The notes beneath the pieces were generated by a model, which ran no database searches, was not told the origin of the DNA, and saw only the letters and a list, made by a program, of their open reading frames with translations. Both the position numbers and the translations under genes were made by a program. Shown here piece by piece: positions 44,425-52,081 of a stretch of DNA of 64,000 bases. Numbering within the stretch: the stretch's first letter is position 1; the number at the start of each line of letters is the position of its first letter. Source of the DNA: Methanobacterium sp. (lineage in GTDB: Archaea > Methanobacteriota > Methanobacteria > Methanobacteriales > Methanobacteriaceae). Location: positions 124,001 through 188,000 of the forward strand of contig JADFDH010000001.1 of the NCBI GenBank assembly GCA_018263005.1, given 5' to 3'.

Positions 44425-44579
44425 GTTAACTCCCCCGATTATTTAAAGCAAATTAATAATATGATCTATTACTAATATTAAGTTTATCCATCGAGTGAGT
44501 ATTTTTTAAGATGAATATTTTCAATTTTTTAAAAAAATAGTAAAAATATTAAATAGAAAATAGTAACCACAGAGAATCT

Positions 44580-45809
44580 TCAGGTTCTATACCTTAAAAT
44601 AGCAGCTATCCCACCGAAGGCCTTTAACAATTGCATACCTTCCTCGGTTTCTGTGGATATAATTTCTACTTCAGATCCTACTTCTTCAGCCATATCCACA
44701 AAATCATCTATTAAATCCCGGCCTTCATCATGTTTCATCTTCTCACCACAACTAGGACAGATTATATCTTCTGCATCTGCTTCTTTATTAATGGTTTTAT
44801 CTGTTTTTGCCTGGCAGGATGGGCAGTGGTATATCAATCTTTTCTTCTTAAGGTTCTCAGATAATAGCAGGATTTCCACAGCACCGATGCTCAGATTATG
44901 TCTGACATCTGCTTCTCCATATGATGCGAGTCCATGTTCATCCACCAGTTCATGCAGAAACTTCTGAACCAGCTTCTTCTCTCGCATGACATCTATTTCG
45001 GTTAGTACGTCCATGGATTTATCCATAACTTCTCTGATCCCGAATTCTCCAGTGTAGGATGTGTCTACGGTGGTTATTATCTGCTGTTTGATCTCATGGT
45101 GTAGGTAGTCTCCCTCAACGAACTCCTCTTTGGTATGGCCGGGTCCTCCTACAATAACCCCTTTAAGGTCGGGTATGGCTAAAAATGCATCGTTCATATG
45201 GTCCCCGATCCGTTTTTTAAACTCATGTGCAGCCAGATCTATCAGGCGGTCGAACCTCCTCTGGGACTGACCACCTGCTTTATGCTTACCAGGCACGCCA
45301 CTGGTAAGGTGCTTGACGATATCGATTCTTTTACCCCTTAATATGGCTATGGTCGCTTCTTTACGGTCTATAACTGCTAATCCGTATATGTCCTTCTCTT
45401 CTAATATTTCCTGTAATGGTTCTAAAAAGAATTCTGAGTTACAGTGATAAACGTAGGTCTGAACTGGTTCTGGAGGTTCGAATACGTAGGTCTCCATCTT
45501 CTCGGTCCCAGGACCACCTTTAGGTATCATCCCCACGAATAGGACCAGACCCTTCTCCGGAGGTTTGGAAAATAGCTTCATACGTTGCATTATAACTTCA
45601 ATAGCGGATTGGACGTTCTTTTTTGTCTGTTTGCTTTTGATGTTTGCGCTTTGACTTAACTCCTCCCTCATATGCTTTACTACATCGCTGATCTGCCTAT
45701 CTGGAGGTATATAAACTGAAACGAGCTCGGTTCCCCGCCCACGTTTCTGGGAAAGTTCTTCCAGGGTCCTTTTAACCTCGTATATTTCCTTTGATGATAC
45801 CTCTGACAT
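44580..45809 (-). CDS. prf1: Peptide chain release factor aRF1
   Basis: About 409 residues. Recognises all three stop codons and triggers peptidyl-tRNA hydrolysis. The stop-decoding motif NIKS (residues 56-59) and the catalytic GGQ in HKAGGQSQRRFDRL are intact. The C-terminal domain has a minidomain with two CxxC pairs (CPSC and CPSC). The start is set at ATG 45809 with AAGGAG upstream; a GTG at 45821 would overlap that site. It is divergent from pyrH with a 144-base spacer. Confidence 0.97.
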   Translation of the reverse strand: MSEVSSKEIYEVKRTLEELSQKRGRGTELVSVYIPPDRQISDVVKHMREELSQSANIKSKQTKKNVQSAIEVIMQRMKLFSKPPEKGLVLFVGMIPKGGPGTEKMETYVFEPPEPVQTYVYHCNSEFFLEPLQEILEEKDIYGLAVIDRKEATIAILRGKRIDIVKHLTSGVPGKHKAGGQSQRRFDRLIDLAAHEFKKRIGDHMNDAFLAIPDLKGVIVGGPGHTKEEFVEGDYLHHEIKQQIITTVDTSYTGEFGIREVMDKSMDVLTEIDVMREKKLVQKFLHELVDEHGLASYGEADVRHNLSIGAVEILLLSENLKKKRLIYHCPSCQAKTDKTINKEADAEDIICPSCGEKMKHDEGRDLIDDFVDMAEEVGSEVEIISTETEEGMQLLKAFGGIAAILRYRT

Positions 45810-45953
45810 TTTAAAAACCACTCCTTGAATGAATTAGAATAAAATTTTAATTGTGATATTTAATTAAATTAAGTTGGAGAATGTATAATTATATAATAAT
45901 TGATATTTAAATATCTGGATAGATGGAAGATAAATTTTAATTATGGTGATGAT

Positions 45954-46628
45954 ATGAAAATAGTGGTTACCATCGGTGGCTCTGTACTGATTAAAAATAG
46001 TGATTATAAAAAATTTAAAGAATACGTGGATGTATTGCTGGAGATGAAAGCGGAAAATGAGCTTTTCGTGGTGGTGGGCGGCGGCAAACCAGCCCGTAAT
46101 TACATTAAAATTGCCCGGGCCTTAGGCGCTTCTGAAGCACTCTGTGATGATGTGGGTATTGAAGTAACCCGGATGAATGCAAGGTTACTGATCATAGCTC
46201 TGGGCGACGCAGCCTATCCTAAAGTGCCCCATAACTTTTCAGAAGCCCTGGAGTTCTCTTCATCAGGTAAACTGGTGGTTATGGGTGGCACTGAACCGGC
46301 ACATAGTACGGATGCTGTGGGAAGTATACTTGCTGAGTTCATCGATGCAGACCTGCTTATTAATGCCACTTCGGTTGATGGTCTTTATGATAAGGATCCT
46401 GAAATATATGATGATGCGGTGATGTTTGAGGAGATTAAAGCCTCTGATATGATGGATATGTTATCTAGTAAGGATATTATAGCTGGGACCTATGAATTCT
46501 TCGATCAGACGGCTATAGGGATCATTAAAAGGTCACAGATTAAGACGGTAATTTTAAATGGTGATAATCCCCGAAACATTATAAGAGCTACCTTTGAGAA
46601 AATAGGAACCACAATCCTACCTGAATAA
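45954..46628 (+). CDS. pyrH: Uridylate kinase (archaeal UMP kinase)
   Basis: 224 residues; phosphorylates UMP to UDP. Amino-acid-kinase-family motifs are clear: KIVVTIGGSVL at the N-terminus, VVVGGGKPARNYI, NARLLIIALGDAA, VVMGGTEPAHSTDAVGSILAE, and ATSVDGLYDKDPE. The length matches archaeal PyrH. The start is ATG 45954 (MKIVV), with GGTGAT just upstream; a longer frame from 45900 adds an unconserved leader. It is monocistronic, ending 320 bases before the next gene. Confidence 0.95.
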   Translation: MKIVVTIGGSVLIKNSDYKKFKEYVDVLLEMKAENELFVVVGGGKPARNYIKIARALGASEALCDDVGIEVTRMNARLLIIALGDAAYPKVPHNFSEALEFSSSGKLVVMGGTEPAHSTDAVGSILAEFIDADLLINATSVDGLYDKDPEIYDDAVMFEEIKASDMMDMLSSKDIIAGTYEFFDQTAIGIIKRSQIKTVILNGDNPRNIIRATFEKIGTTILPE

Positions 46629-46948
46629 GAGGATTGCACTGCAGTTGATAGCTAATGATTTTATTTAGTCATCATAAAAGTGTGTTTAACTGCATTTTTT
46701 AATTTCTGGTTCATTGCTAAAATATTATCGATATTCATGAACAATATATTCTATCATTGCTGTAGGAAATTATTTTTTATACACAAAAATAAATATAATG
46801 AATCTAAAAGAAAGTTTAAAATAATAATAAAATTATAAACCCCTTAGCTATCCAAGTTAGTAAAAAATGATATAATCAGGGGTTTTGTTCCATTTTTTTA
46901 TTATTATAACTGATTAAATATAAAAACAATTAAAAGGGAGTTTTAAAT
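46629..46948. other. 320-base intergenic region with a hairpin and T-run
   Basis: It lies between pyrH and a DUF2116 gene. The first half is AT-rich with no ORF. The second half holds an 8-base-pair hairpin (listed separately) and the promoter region of the downstream gene. No tRNA cloverleaf is visible. Confidence 0.4.
46837..46885 (+). other. Inverted repeat followed by T-run (possible small RNA or terminator)
   Basis: AAACCCCT (46837-46844) pairs perfectly with AGGGGTTT (46878-46885), enclosing a 33-base loop, and a seven-T run follows within 15 bases. It is over 200 bases past the pyrH stop, too far for a simple terminator of that gene, so a short independent transcript is possible. Confidence 0.3.
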
Positions 46949-47146
46949 ATGATCGAACCACATAAACACTGCCCTGCTTGTGGTACGCCCATGCCTATGA
47001 CTGAGCGTTATTGTTCACCCAAGTGTCAGCAGGCATTAGAAGAAAACCGGAAGAAGGTAAGAAGAACTAGAAACTTTTTATACATCATATTCGCAGTTTT
47101 CATCCTGGTATGGCTTTATTTCATGTTAAGGGGAAGGATTTTCTAA
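46949..47146 (+). CDS. DUF2116-type zinc-ribbon membrane protein
   Basis: 65 residues. The N-terminal zinc ribbon CPACGTPMPMTERYCSPKCQ and the following basic helix NRKKVRRTRN are typical of DUF2116 proteins of methanogens. One membrane helix (FLYIIFAVFILVWLYFML) ends the chain. AAGGGAG precedes the ATG. The ribbon should lie in the cytoplasm. Function not known. It stands alone. Confidence 0.85.
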   Translation: MIEPHKHCPACGTPMPMTERYCSPKCQQALEENRKKVRRTRNFLYIIFAVFILVWLYFMLRGRIF

Positions 47147-47181
47147 TTTTATTCTGAATTATTTTTCTTTTTTTTTAGAGA

Positions 47182-47577
47182 TTAAGGTGTAGTTATATCT
47201 TCCAGTCCTTTTCTCATTTGTTCCCTTTTTTCTTCGTTTTTCTTCTGTCTTTCCCTCCATTCCTTAAGGAATTCCAGACCAAGCTCACTTAATTCTCCTA
47301 TGGCTCTATTTAATGGTTCCTGCGATTTTAATGTAACTACTTGGATTTGTTCAGAAGCTTCCGCTTTTTTATCCACCACTACGAAGGCAATAGGCTCCAC
47401 GGCTGCTCCTCCACCCGCTCCAACACCTTCGTTTTTTCCAGCTCCAAAACCCAATCCGACTCGTGTTATGGGGATTAAAGTTTTTCCTTCACTTTCAATA
47501 GGCTTTCCAATAACATTATCCATATTTAAAACCTTTAAAAGCCCTTCTAAAGTTGTTTTTGTAGGATCTTCGCTCAT
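47182..47577 (-). CDS. GerW/YtfJ-family protein
   Basis: 131 residues. The family core is a glycine-rich segment GFGAGKNEGVGAGGGAAVEPIAFVVV (residues about 46-71), preceded by VIGKPIESEGKTLIPITRV. It was named after a Bacillus spore-germination protein, but the family is widespread in archaea with no known role. The C-terminus is a charged coiled coil (KEWRERQKKNEEKREQMRKG). GGAGGAATAACATC gives a strong ribosome-binding site. It is downstream of TFB on the same strand, 141 bases away. Confidence 0.88.
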   Translation of the reverse strand: MSEDPTKTTLEGLLKVLNMDNVIGKPIESEGKTLIPITRVGLGFGAGKNEGVGAGGGAAVEPIAFVVVDKKAEASEQIQVVTLKSQEPLNRAIGELSELGLEFLKEWRERQKKNEEKREQMRKGLEDITTP

Positions 47578-47718
47578 GATGTTATTCCTCCCTGCCCAGA
47601 TGTAAATTGGGATGTTAGTATATTATTATGGAGGTAACTAACATAAAAAGAATGATATTTTTTGTGAATAATTTAAATTAAAAAAAAATATTTAGAGGCC
47701 TTATAAATTAGGCCTGTT

Positions 47719-48741
47719 TTATAAGGTTACTCCCATGTCCAGCTGTTCGGTGAGTTCCTTGTATCGGTTTCTGATGGTTACTTCAGTAACTCCTGCTATG
47801 TCTGCCACGTCTCTCTGGGTTTTTCTCTCACCAAGAAGTACTGATGCAATGTATAATGCTGCTGCTGCTACGCCTGTAGGCCCTCTTCCGGAGGTGAGTC
47901 CTTTTTCCATGGCCTTTTCTATTATTTCGATTGCTTTGGATTGAACTTCGCCGGATAGGTTTAACTCACTGGCGAATCGTGGTACGTAGTCCACTGGTGA
48001 TGTGGGGGGTAGTTTTATGTTTAGTTCTCTGGTTAAAAATCGGTATGTTCTTCCTACTTCTTTTTTGCTTACCCTGGATACTTCTGCAATCTCATCTAGA
48101 GTTCGGGGTACGTTGCATCTCCTGCAGGCGGCGTATAATGATGCGGCCACTACTCCTTCTATGCTTCTTCCCCTTATTAGCTTATTTTCCACTGCGTTTC
48201 GGTATACTACTGAGGCAGCTTCTCTTACGCTTCGGGGTAGGCCGAGTCTGGATGAGTCTCTGTCCAGTTCGCTTAAAGCAAAGGCTAAGTTTCTTTCTGT
48301 TGCTCCTGATATTCGGATTTTTCTCTGCCATTTCCTCAGACGATACCACTGGGCTCTGTTTCTGGCGGGTATGTCTCTTCCATAGATGTCCTTGTTTCGC
48401 CAGTCTATCATGGTGGATAGCCCTTTGTCGTGTATGGTGTAGGTTATTGGTGCCCCTACTCTGGTTCTTTTATCTCTCTGCTCATGGTCAAAGGCCCTCC
48501 ACTCGGGACCCATGTCCACTAAATTATCATCTATTACCAGACCACATGCTCCGCAGACGATTTCGCCACGTTCATGGTCATTTATAAGTTTTTCAGAATT
48601 ACATTCCGGACATTTGGTTTCAATTTTTTCTATTTCTGAAACTTCCTGTCTCATTTGTTCTTTTTCTGAGACTTCTGGCTTGATTTGTTCTTTATCAACA
48701 ACATCCTGCTTTATTTCTTCCTTCGTTTCCGTCGCCCCCAT
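47719..48741 (-). CDS. tfb: Transcription initiation factor IIB (TFB)
   Basis: 340 residues; recruits RNA polymerase to TBP-bound promoters and reads the BRE. The zinc ribbon is CPECNSEKL and CGACGLV. The B-reader/linker VDMGPEWRAFDHEQRDKRTR and two cyclin folds (AFALSELDRDSSRLGLP and IEIIEKAMEKGLTSGRGPTG) follow. The recognition helix VTEVTIRNRYKEL is intact. The N-terminus ahead of the ribbon is unusual: three imperfect decapeptides (IKQDVVDKEQ, IKPEVSEKEQ, MRQEVSEIEK). The reading frame overlaps the end of gar1 by 31 bases, so the operon is gar1-tfb with coupled translation; a later start would remove part of the repeats. Confidence 0.96.
   Translation of the reverse strand: MGATETKEEIKQDVVDKEQIKPEVSEKEQMRQEVSEIEKIETKCPECNSEKLINDHERGEIVCGACGLVIDDNLVDMGPEWRAFDHEQRDKRTRVGAPITYTIHDKGLSTMIDWRNKDIYGRDIPARNRAQWYRLRKWQRKIRISGATERNLAFALSELDRDSSRLGLPRSVREAASVVYRNAVENKLIRGRSIEGVVAASLYAACRRCNVPRTLDEIAEVSRVSKKEVGRTYRFLTRELNIKLPPTSPVDYVPRFASELNLSGEVQSKAIEIIEKAMEKGLTSGRGPTGVAAAALYIASVLLGERKTQRDVADIAGVTEVTIRNRYKELTEQLDMGVTL
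48631..48718 (-). repeat. Three imperfect 30-base tandem repeats at the TFB N-terminus
   Basis: About 88 bases encode three consecutive decapeptides that share the pattern I/M-K/R-Q/P-D/E-V-x-x-K/I-E-Q/K. The DNA units also resemble one another (core CTTCTGGCTTGATTTGTTCT and relatives on the plus strand). Boundaries are approximate. The repeats lie between the start codon and the zinc ribbon. Confidence 0.6.
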
Positions 48742-48986
48742 TTTTTTTTGGTTTTGGATGACACATAAAGAGTCTCTCCAACTCGATATTCAAAATTTTT
48801 AGAATTTTTTGCATGAACTTTTATGGATATATATGGTTCTTTGGTAGGGCCAAATACATCACTGATGTTACCAATTTTCTTCTTATTTTTCAAAAAAACA
48901 GACATTCCGAAACCAGGGGTTAGATTTGATCTCACGATCAGGCGGCCCCGATTGGATATGTGGGAGATATTTCCTATCTTCTTCAT
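48711..48986 (-). CDS. gar1: H/ACA RNA-protein component Gar1
   Basis: 91 residues; part of the archaeal H/ACA pseudouridine synthase complex with Cbf5, Nop10 and L7Ae. The six-stranded barrel is recognisable from KKIGNISHISNRGRLIVRS, IGNISDVFGPTKEPYISIKV and GETLYVSSKTKKKWGRRK. The basic tail RRKRRKK is typical. Gar1 next to TFB is a conserved archaeal arrangement. A TATA-like box sits about 20 bases upstream, which would make the message essentially leaderless. Confidence 0.92.
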   Translation of the reverse strand: MKKIGNISHISNRGRLIVRSNLTPGFGMSVFLKNKKKIGNISDVFGPTKEPYISIKVHAKNSKNFEYRVGETLYVSSKTKKKWGRRKRRKK

Positions 48987-49002
48987 GCATTCAAACCGAA
49001 AC

Positions 49003-49013
49003 TTTTATATACT
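49003..49013 (-). promoter_or_regulatory. TATA box for gar1-tfb
   Basis: On the minus strand the sequence is AGTATATAAAA, a strong archaeal TATA element. Its centre is about 22 bases from ATG 48986, so initiation 22-25 bases downstream falls at or next to the start codon. No ribosome-binding site lies between, consistent with a leaderless gar1. Confidence 0.55.
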
Positions 49014-49094
49014 ATTATTCATGATGAGGTGGTATATAAATCTTTCGATAAAATTAAATATTATAGATTAATATTAATATAGGTTTGGGTTAGT

Positions 49095-50153
49095 TTATGT
49101 TGTTGATTTACTAATCTCTTTGATACGTTTTCCATAATATAAAGCTGCAAAAGCCCCAATTATAGTAGGTAATATATAACTGACAAACCGGTCAATTAAG
49201 CTGGCTGATATAACCACATCACCGGAAACACCTACCACAGCAAAAAGACCAACAATAATTGCTTCACGTATACCCCAAGCACCAGGAAGAATAGGCGCTA
49301 GCATAACTAAAATACCAATGGTATAAATGATTATAAGAGGTATTAAAGGAGGATATACTCCAATAGTAACAAAACATATATAAAAACGCACAATGTCTAA
49401 TCCCCACATAAAGAAAGAGAGAAAAAATCCAATTATGAAGATTTTCTTGTCCTTAACTACTTGTAAAAATCCCTGTGAAAAACGGTTAATATAATGGATA
49501 ATTTTTTCGTTCAATTCAGTAAGAGAATGATCAACATTAGTTAATTTTACAAAAAAAGGATATATTGACTTAACAATTCTAATTATAACTCTTTGTGCAA
49601 TTTCCTTCCGATATACTGCGTATAATATAATGGCAAAGAAAAATATGGAAATAAATATCATTACAAATACGATAATCCTGGTAATGATGGGTATCTCCCA
49701 ACTAAGTATGAAAAAAGCAGCGAAAATAGAAATTAATACAAAAGGAAAGAATTCAAAAACCCTATCTGCAGTGGAAGAAGCAAATCCAATCTCAAATGGA
49801 GTATTTTTAGTGGCACTTAATAGATAAGCACGTAATGGTTCTCCTCCCGCAGCTCCCGGAGTCACACTGTTTCCAAAATCACTGGCTAATAACATCACCA
49901 AAAGACTGCGAAAGCGGATTTTCTGATTTACCCCATGTAAGATCAACTTCCAACGATATGTCCAAATCAGATATATGCCCGCTTCCAGTATAATATTAAA
50001 TAGAATAAAATACCAGTTAGCATGGCTTAAAATTTCAATAGTATCCCCCAGACCAACCGCAACGGTAATGGCAAAGATAATAAAAAATGCTAAAGCAAAT
50101 GATAGAATTATCTTCCATTTATGTTTCCGGATGGTCTCGTATGTATCTTCCAT
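49095..50153 (-). CDS. LPG-synthase-type flippase-domain membrane protein (UPF0104)
   Basis: About 352 residues with around eight membrane helices. Signature segments of the lysylphosphatidylglycerol-synthase TM/AglD family are GNSVTPGAAGGEPLRAYLL near residue 100 and APILPGAWGIREAIIVGLF near residue 295. Members are thought to move or modify lipid-linked intermediates; in archaea some act in glycan assembly. No glycosyltransferase domain is attached here. ATG 50153 is chosen since AGGGG is well spaced; a TTG at 50162 overlaps the site. It is downstream of the DUF211-RraA pair on the same strand. Confidence 0.9.
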   Translation of the reverse strand: MEDTYETIRKHKWKIILSFALAFFIIFAITVAVGLGDTIEILSHANWYFILFNIILEAGIYLIWTYRWKLILHGVNQKIRFRSLLVMLLASDFGNSVTPGAAGGEPLRAYLLSATKNTPFEIGFASSTADRVFEFFPFVLISIFAAFFILSWEIPIITRIIVFVMIFISIFFFAIILYAVYRKEIAQRVIIRIVKSIYPFFVKLTNVDHSLTELNEKIIHYINRFSQGFLQVVKDKKIFIIGFFLSFFMWGLDIVRFYICFVTIGVYPPLIPLIIIYTIGILVMLAPILPGAWGIREAIIVGLFAVVGVSGDVVISASLIDRFVSYILPTIIGAFAALYYGKRIKEISKSTT

Positions 50154-50208
50154 AAACTTCAATTCCCCTAATTAGATAATAATATTCAATTAAAAAAGAT
50201 TTAAATAA

Positions 50209-50874
50209 TTACTTAGGGTTAATGATACTGGATAAGGAATAACCACTATCTATTTTGTTTATTATTTCCTGTTCATCTTTTTTTATCAGCAGAGCACGGT
50301 TTAAAGCTTCAGAAAAAATTGCTCCAGGCACTACCACCACCCCACAATCATCTCCCACAACCATATCATAGGGATTAACTATAACATCCCCACATTTAAG
50401 TGGTACATTAACTTCACCTTCAGCCAGAGGAGCTCCTGCATTGGGTACTATGGCCTTGCTGAAGACAGGGTAATTTAATTTTCGAATGGCATTAACATCT
50501 CGCACTGCACCGAACACTACTGTGCCGGCCAGGCCTTTTCTCTGAGCGGATTTTGAGGTTAACTCACCCCAAACAGCGCTATCATCACTGTCAGCACTGA
50601 TAAATAACACATCTCCCTCATCAGCCAGGTCCATGGCATTTAGAGCCGTTCCCCAATCATCTGCAGAAGTTTCAGCGGTTATGGCTTTTCCTAAAATTTT
50701 AAAATCTTCCTTAAGAGGTTTAACCCCCTGAATTACAGGGACGTAGTTGATTAAATTTTTAAGAGCATCGGTTAACTGGGGGGTGCTCAGTTTAATCAAC
50801 TCTCTTTTAAAATCAGTTTGATGTGAAAATCTCTTTAACAGGCCTTCTGGTGAGATTTCCATCTTTTCATCCAT
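50209..50874 (-). CDS. RraA-like aldolase-family protein
   Basis: 221 residues with the RraA/HMG-aldolase fold. Substrate/metal motifs are visible: GKAITAETSADDWGTAL, DVLFISADSDDSAVWGELTS, GTVVFGAVRDVNAIRKL and NPYDMVVGDDCGVVVVP. In bacteria the fold includes RNase E regulators and 4-hydroxy-4-methyl-2-oxoglutarate aldolases. In methanogens a relative is fused to hexulose-phosphate synthase. This stand-alone copy has no assigned reaction. It begins four bases after the DUF211 stop, with AGGA as ribosome-binding site, so the two are translationally linked. Confidence 0.87.
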   Translation of the reverse strand: MDEKMEISPEGLLKRFSHQTDFKRELIKLSTPQLTDALKNLINYVPVIQGVKPLKEDFKILGKAITAETSADDWGTALNAMDLADEGDVLFISADSDDSAVWGELTSKSAQRKGLAGTVVFGAVRDVNAIRKLNYPVFSKAIVPNAGAPLAEGEVNVPLKCGDVIVNPYDMVVGDDCGVVVVPGAIFSEALNRALLIKKDEQEIINKIDSGYSLSSIINPK

Positions 50875-50878
50875 TTAA

Positions 50879-51169
50879 TCAATCCTGGGGAGTGGTAACT
50901 TCTTCTACCATTGTTTTACCGGCGACCACTTCATCTATACTGTGAATTGAACCACCGTACTCTTCTATGGCCTGAGTTATTTCCTGGTAGTTCAGATCAC
51001 TACCCTGCATGGTAACCTTGATATTTTCGGTTTCCTTATCTATCTCCATTAAAGTTACATTTACTCCTTCAACACCGCTTAATTTGCTTAAATATGTTGC
51101 GAAATGGGGTAAGGTTGGTTCGTGTGGTTTTAATATGTCTAATACTATTCTAATTAGGCCCTTTGCCAC
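50879..51169 (-). CDS. DUF211 protein
   Basis: About 96 residues beginning at GTG 51169 (VAKGLIRIVLDILKPHEPT), with GGAGG seven bases upstream; a TTG further upstream overlaps that site and is not the start. The ferredoxin-like domain has GVEGVNVTLMEIDKETENIK and YGGSIHSIDEVVAG, all typical of the archaeal DUF211 family. Its structure is known to be a small oligomer, its role is not. It is coupled to the RraA-like gene. Confidence 0.9.
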   Translation of the reverse strand: MAKGLIRIVLDILKPHEPTLPHFATYLSKLSGVEGVNVTLMEIDKETENIKVTMQGSDLNYQEITQAIEEYGGSIHSIDEVVAGKTMVEEVTTPQD

Positions 51170-51585
51170 TTTGATTTCCTCCAATATTTTTAGAATTATC
51201 TATTGACTTAAATTTTTTTAATCTATTTATTTGTTTTTCTTTGATTTAGATTTTTTATCTATTTGTTTTTAGAATAATATCAAATTAATTATTAACTGTT
51301 AGAATTTATATTTTTCATTACTTCTCATGATCATTGTGTTTGATTAGATCATATAAAAGTTATTCAAATAAATCATATTTCGTCAACTGGATAGGTAGAT
51401 TTGAAATAGAGGCATTTAAAGAATTAGAACTGATTATTCATAGGATATGCATATTTATTGTCTGTTAAAGGATATATTGAGTTAGAAAATTGGAAATTGG
51501 TACTTTGAAAACATCATCAATTTATATAAAAGATGAATTATATAGAATTAGTAGATACTAATTCGACATCATATCGGACTTTACA
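51170..51585. other. 416-base intergenic region between divergent operons
   Basis: It separates the leftward DUF211-RraA genes from the rightward Toprim-DnaG-AAA genes and must contain both promoters. It is AT-rich; TATATAAAAGATGAATTATATAG lies near 51523-51545 and could supply the rightward TATA box about 45 bases before ATG 51586. No ORF or structured RNA is evident. Confidence 0.4.
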
Positions 51586-52029
51586 ATGAGTTTTAGAAAA
51601 TTGTTATCTATCATGGAAGAACTCCATGACTGTGCAGAAAAGGGAATGCCCATTCTAATCGAGGGTAAAAAAGACGAAGAAGCTTTAAGAAATCTGGGAA
51701 TAAATGGTAATTTCATCAAAGTCTCCGGATCTCCTCTTAAACTCTTTGAAATTGCAGAAATCGCTGCACTATCATCTTCCAAAATTATTATATTAACTGA
51801 CTTCGACAAAAAAGGCAACCAGCTTGCCAGAAAACTTTCAGAAGATATTCAAAGACTAGGTTCTAACCCAGATCTTCAACTGAGAAGGAAGATCATGGCC
51901 ATTACCCGCAGATATATCAAAGATATAGAGAGTCTTCCCAGACACCTCCATCAACTGGAACTTGAAGAATGCCCCTATGGTGTCTCTGGTCAATACTACC
52001 ATCCTGATTATGGTACAGAGGCCAGATAA
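51586..52029 (+). CDS. Small Toprim-domain protein (UPF0292)
   Basis: 147 residues. The Toprim core is present: acidic Glu in PILIEGKKDEEALRNLG and the DxD in IIILTDFDKKGNQLARK. This resembles the Toprim of RNase M5 and DnaG. Archaeal members of this family sit next to dnaG, as here, but no activity has been demonstrated that I know of. The final helix has HLHQLELEECPYGVSG. The stop is 52 bases before the DnaG start. No ribosome-binding site is evident at ATG 51586. Confidence 0.88.
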   Translation: MSFRKLLSIMEELHDCAEKGMPILIEGKKDEEALRNLGINGNFIKVSGSPLKLFEIAEIAALSSSKIIILTDFDKKGNQLARKLSEDIQRLGSNPDLQLRRKIMAITRRYIKDIESLPRHLHQLELEECPYGVSGQYYHPDYGTEAR

Positions 52030-52081
52030 CAGTGATATAAACCCATATTACCAGTATCTAAACAATAAGGAGGCCCATATA

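Noticed and set aside
47931..48587. 218-codon rightward ORF opposite TFB
   Set aside because: Leu/Arg/Cys/Trp-rich antisense artefact over a fully conserved TFB.
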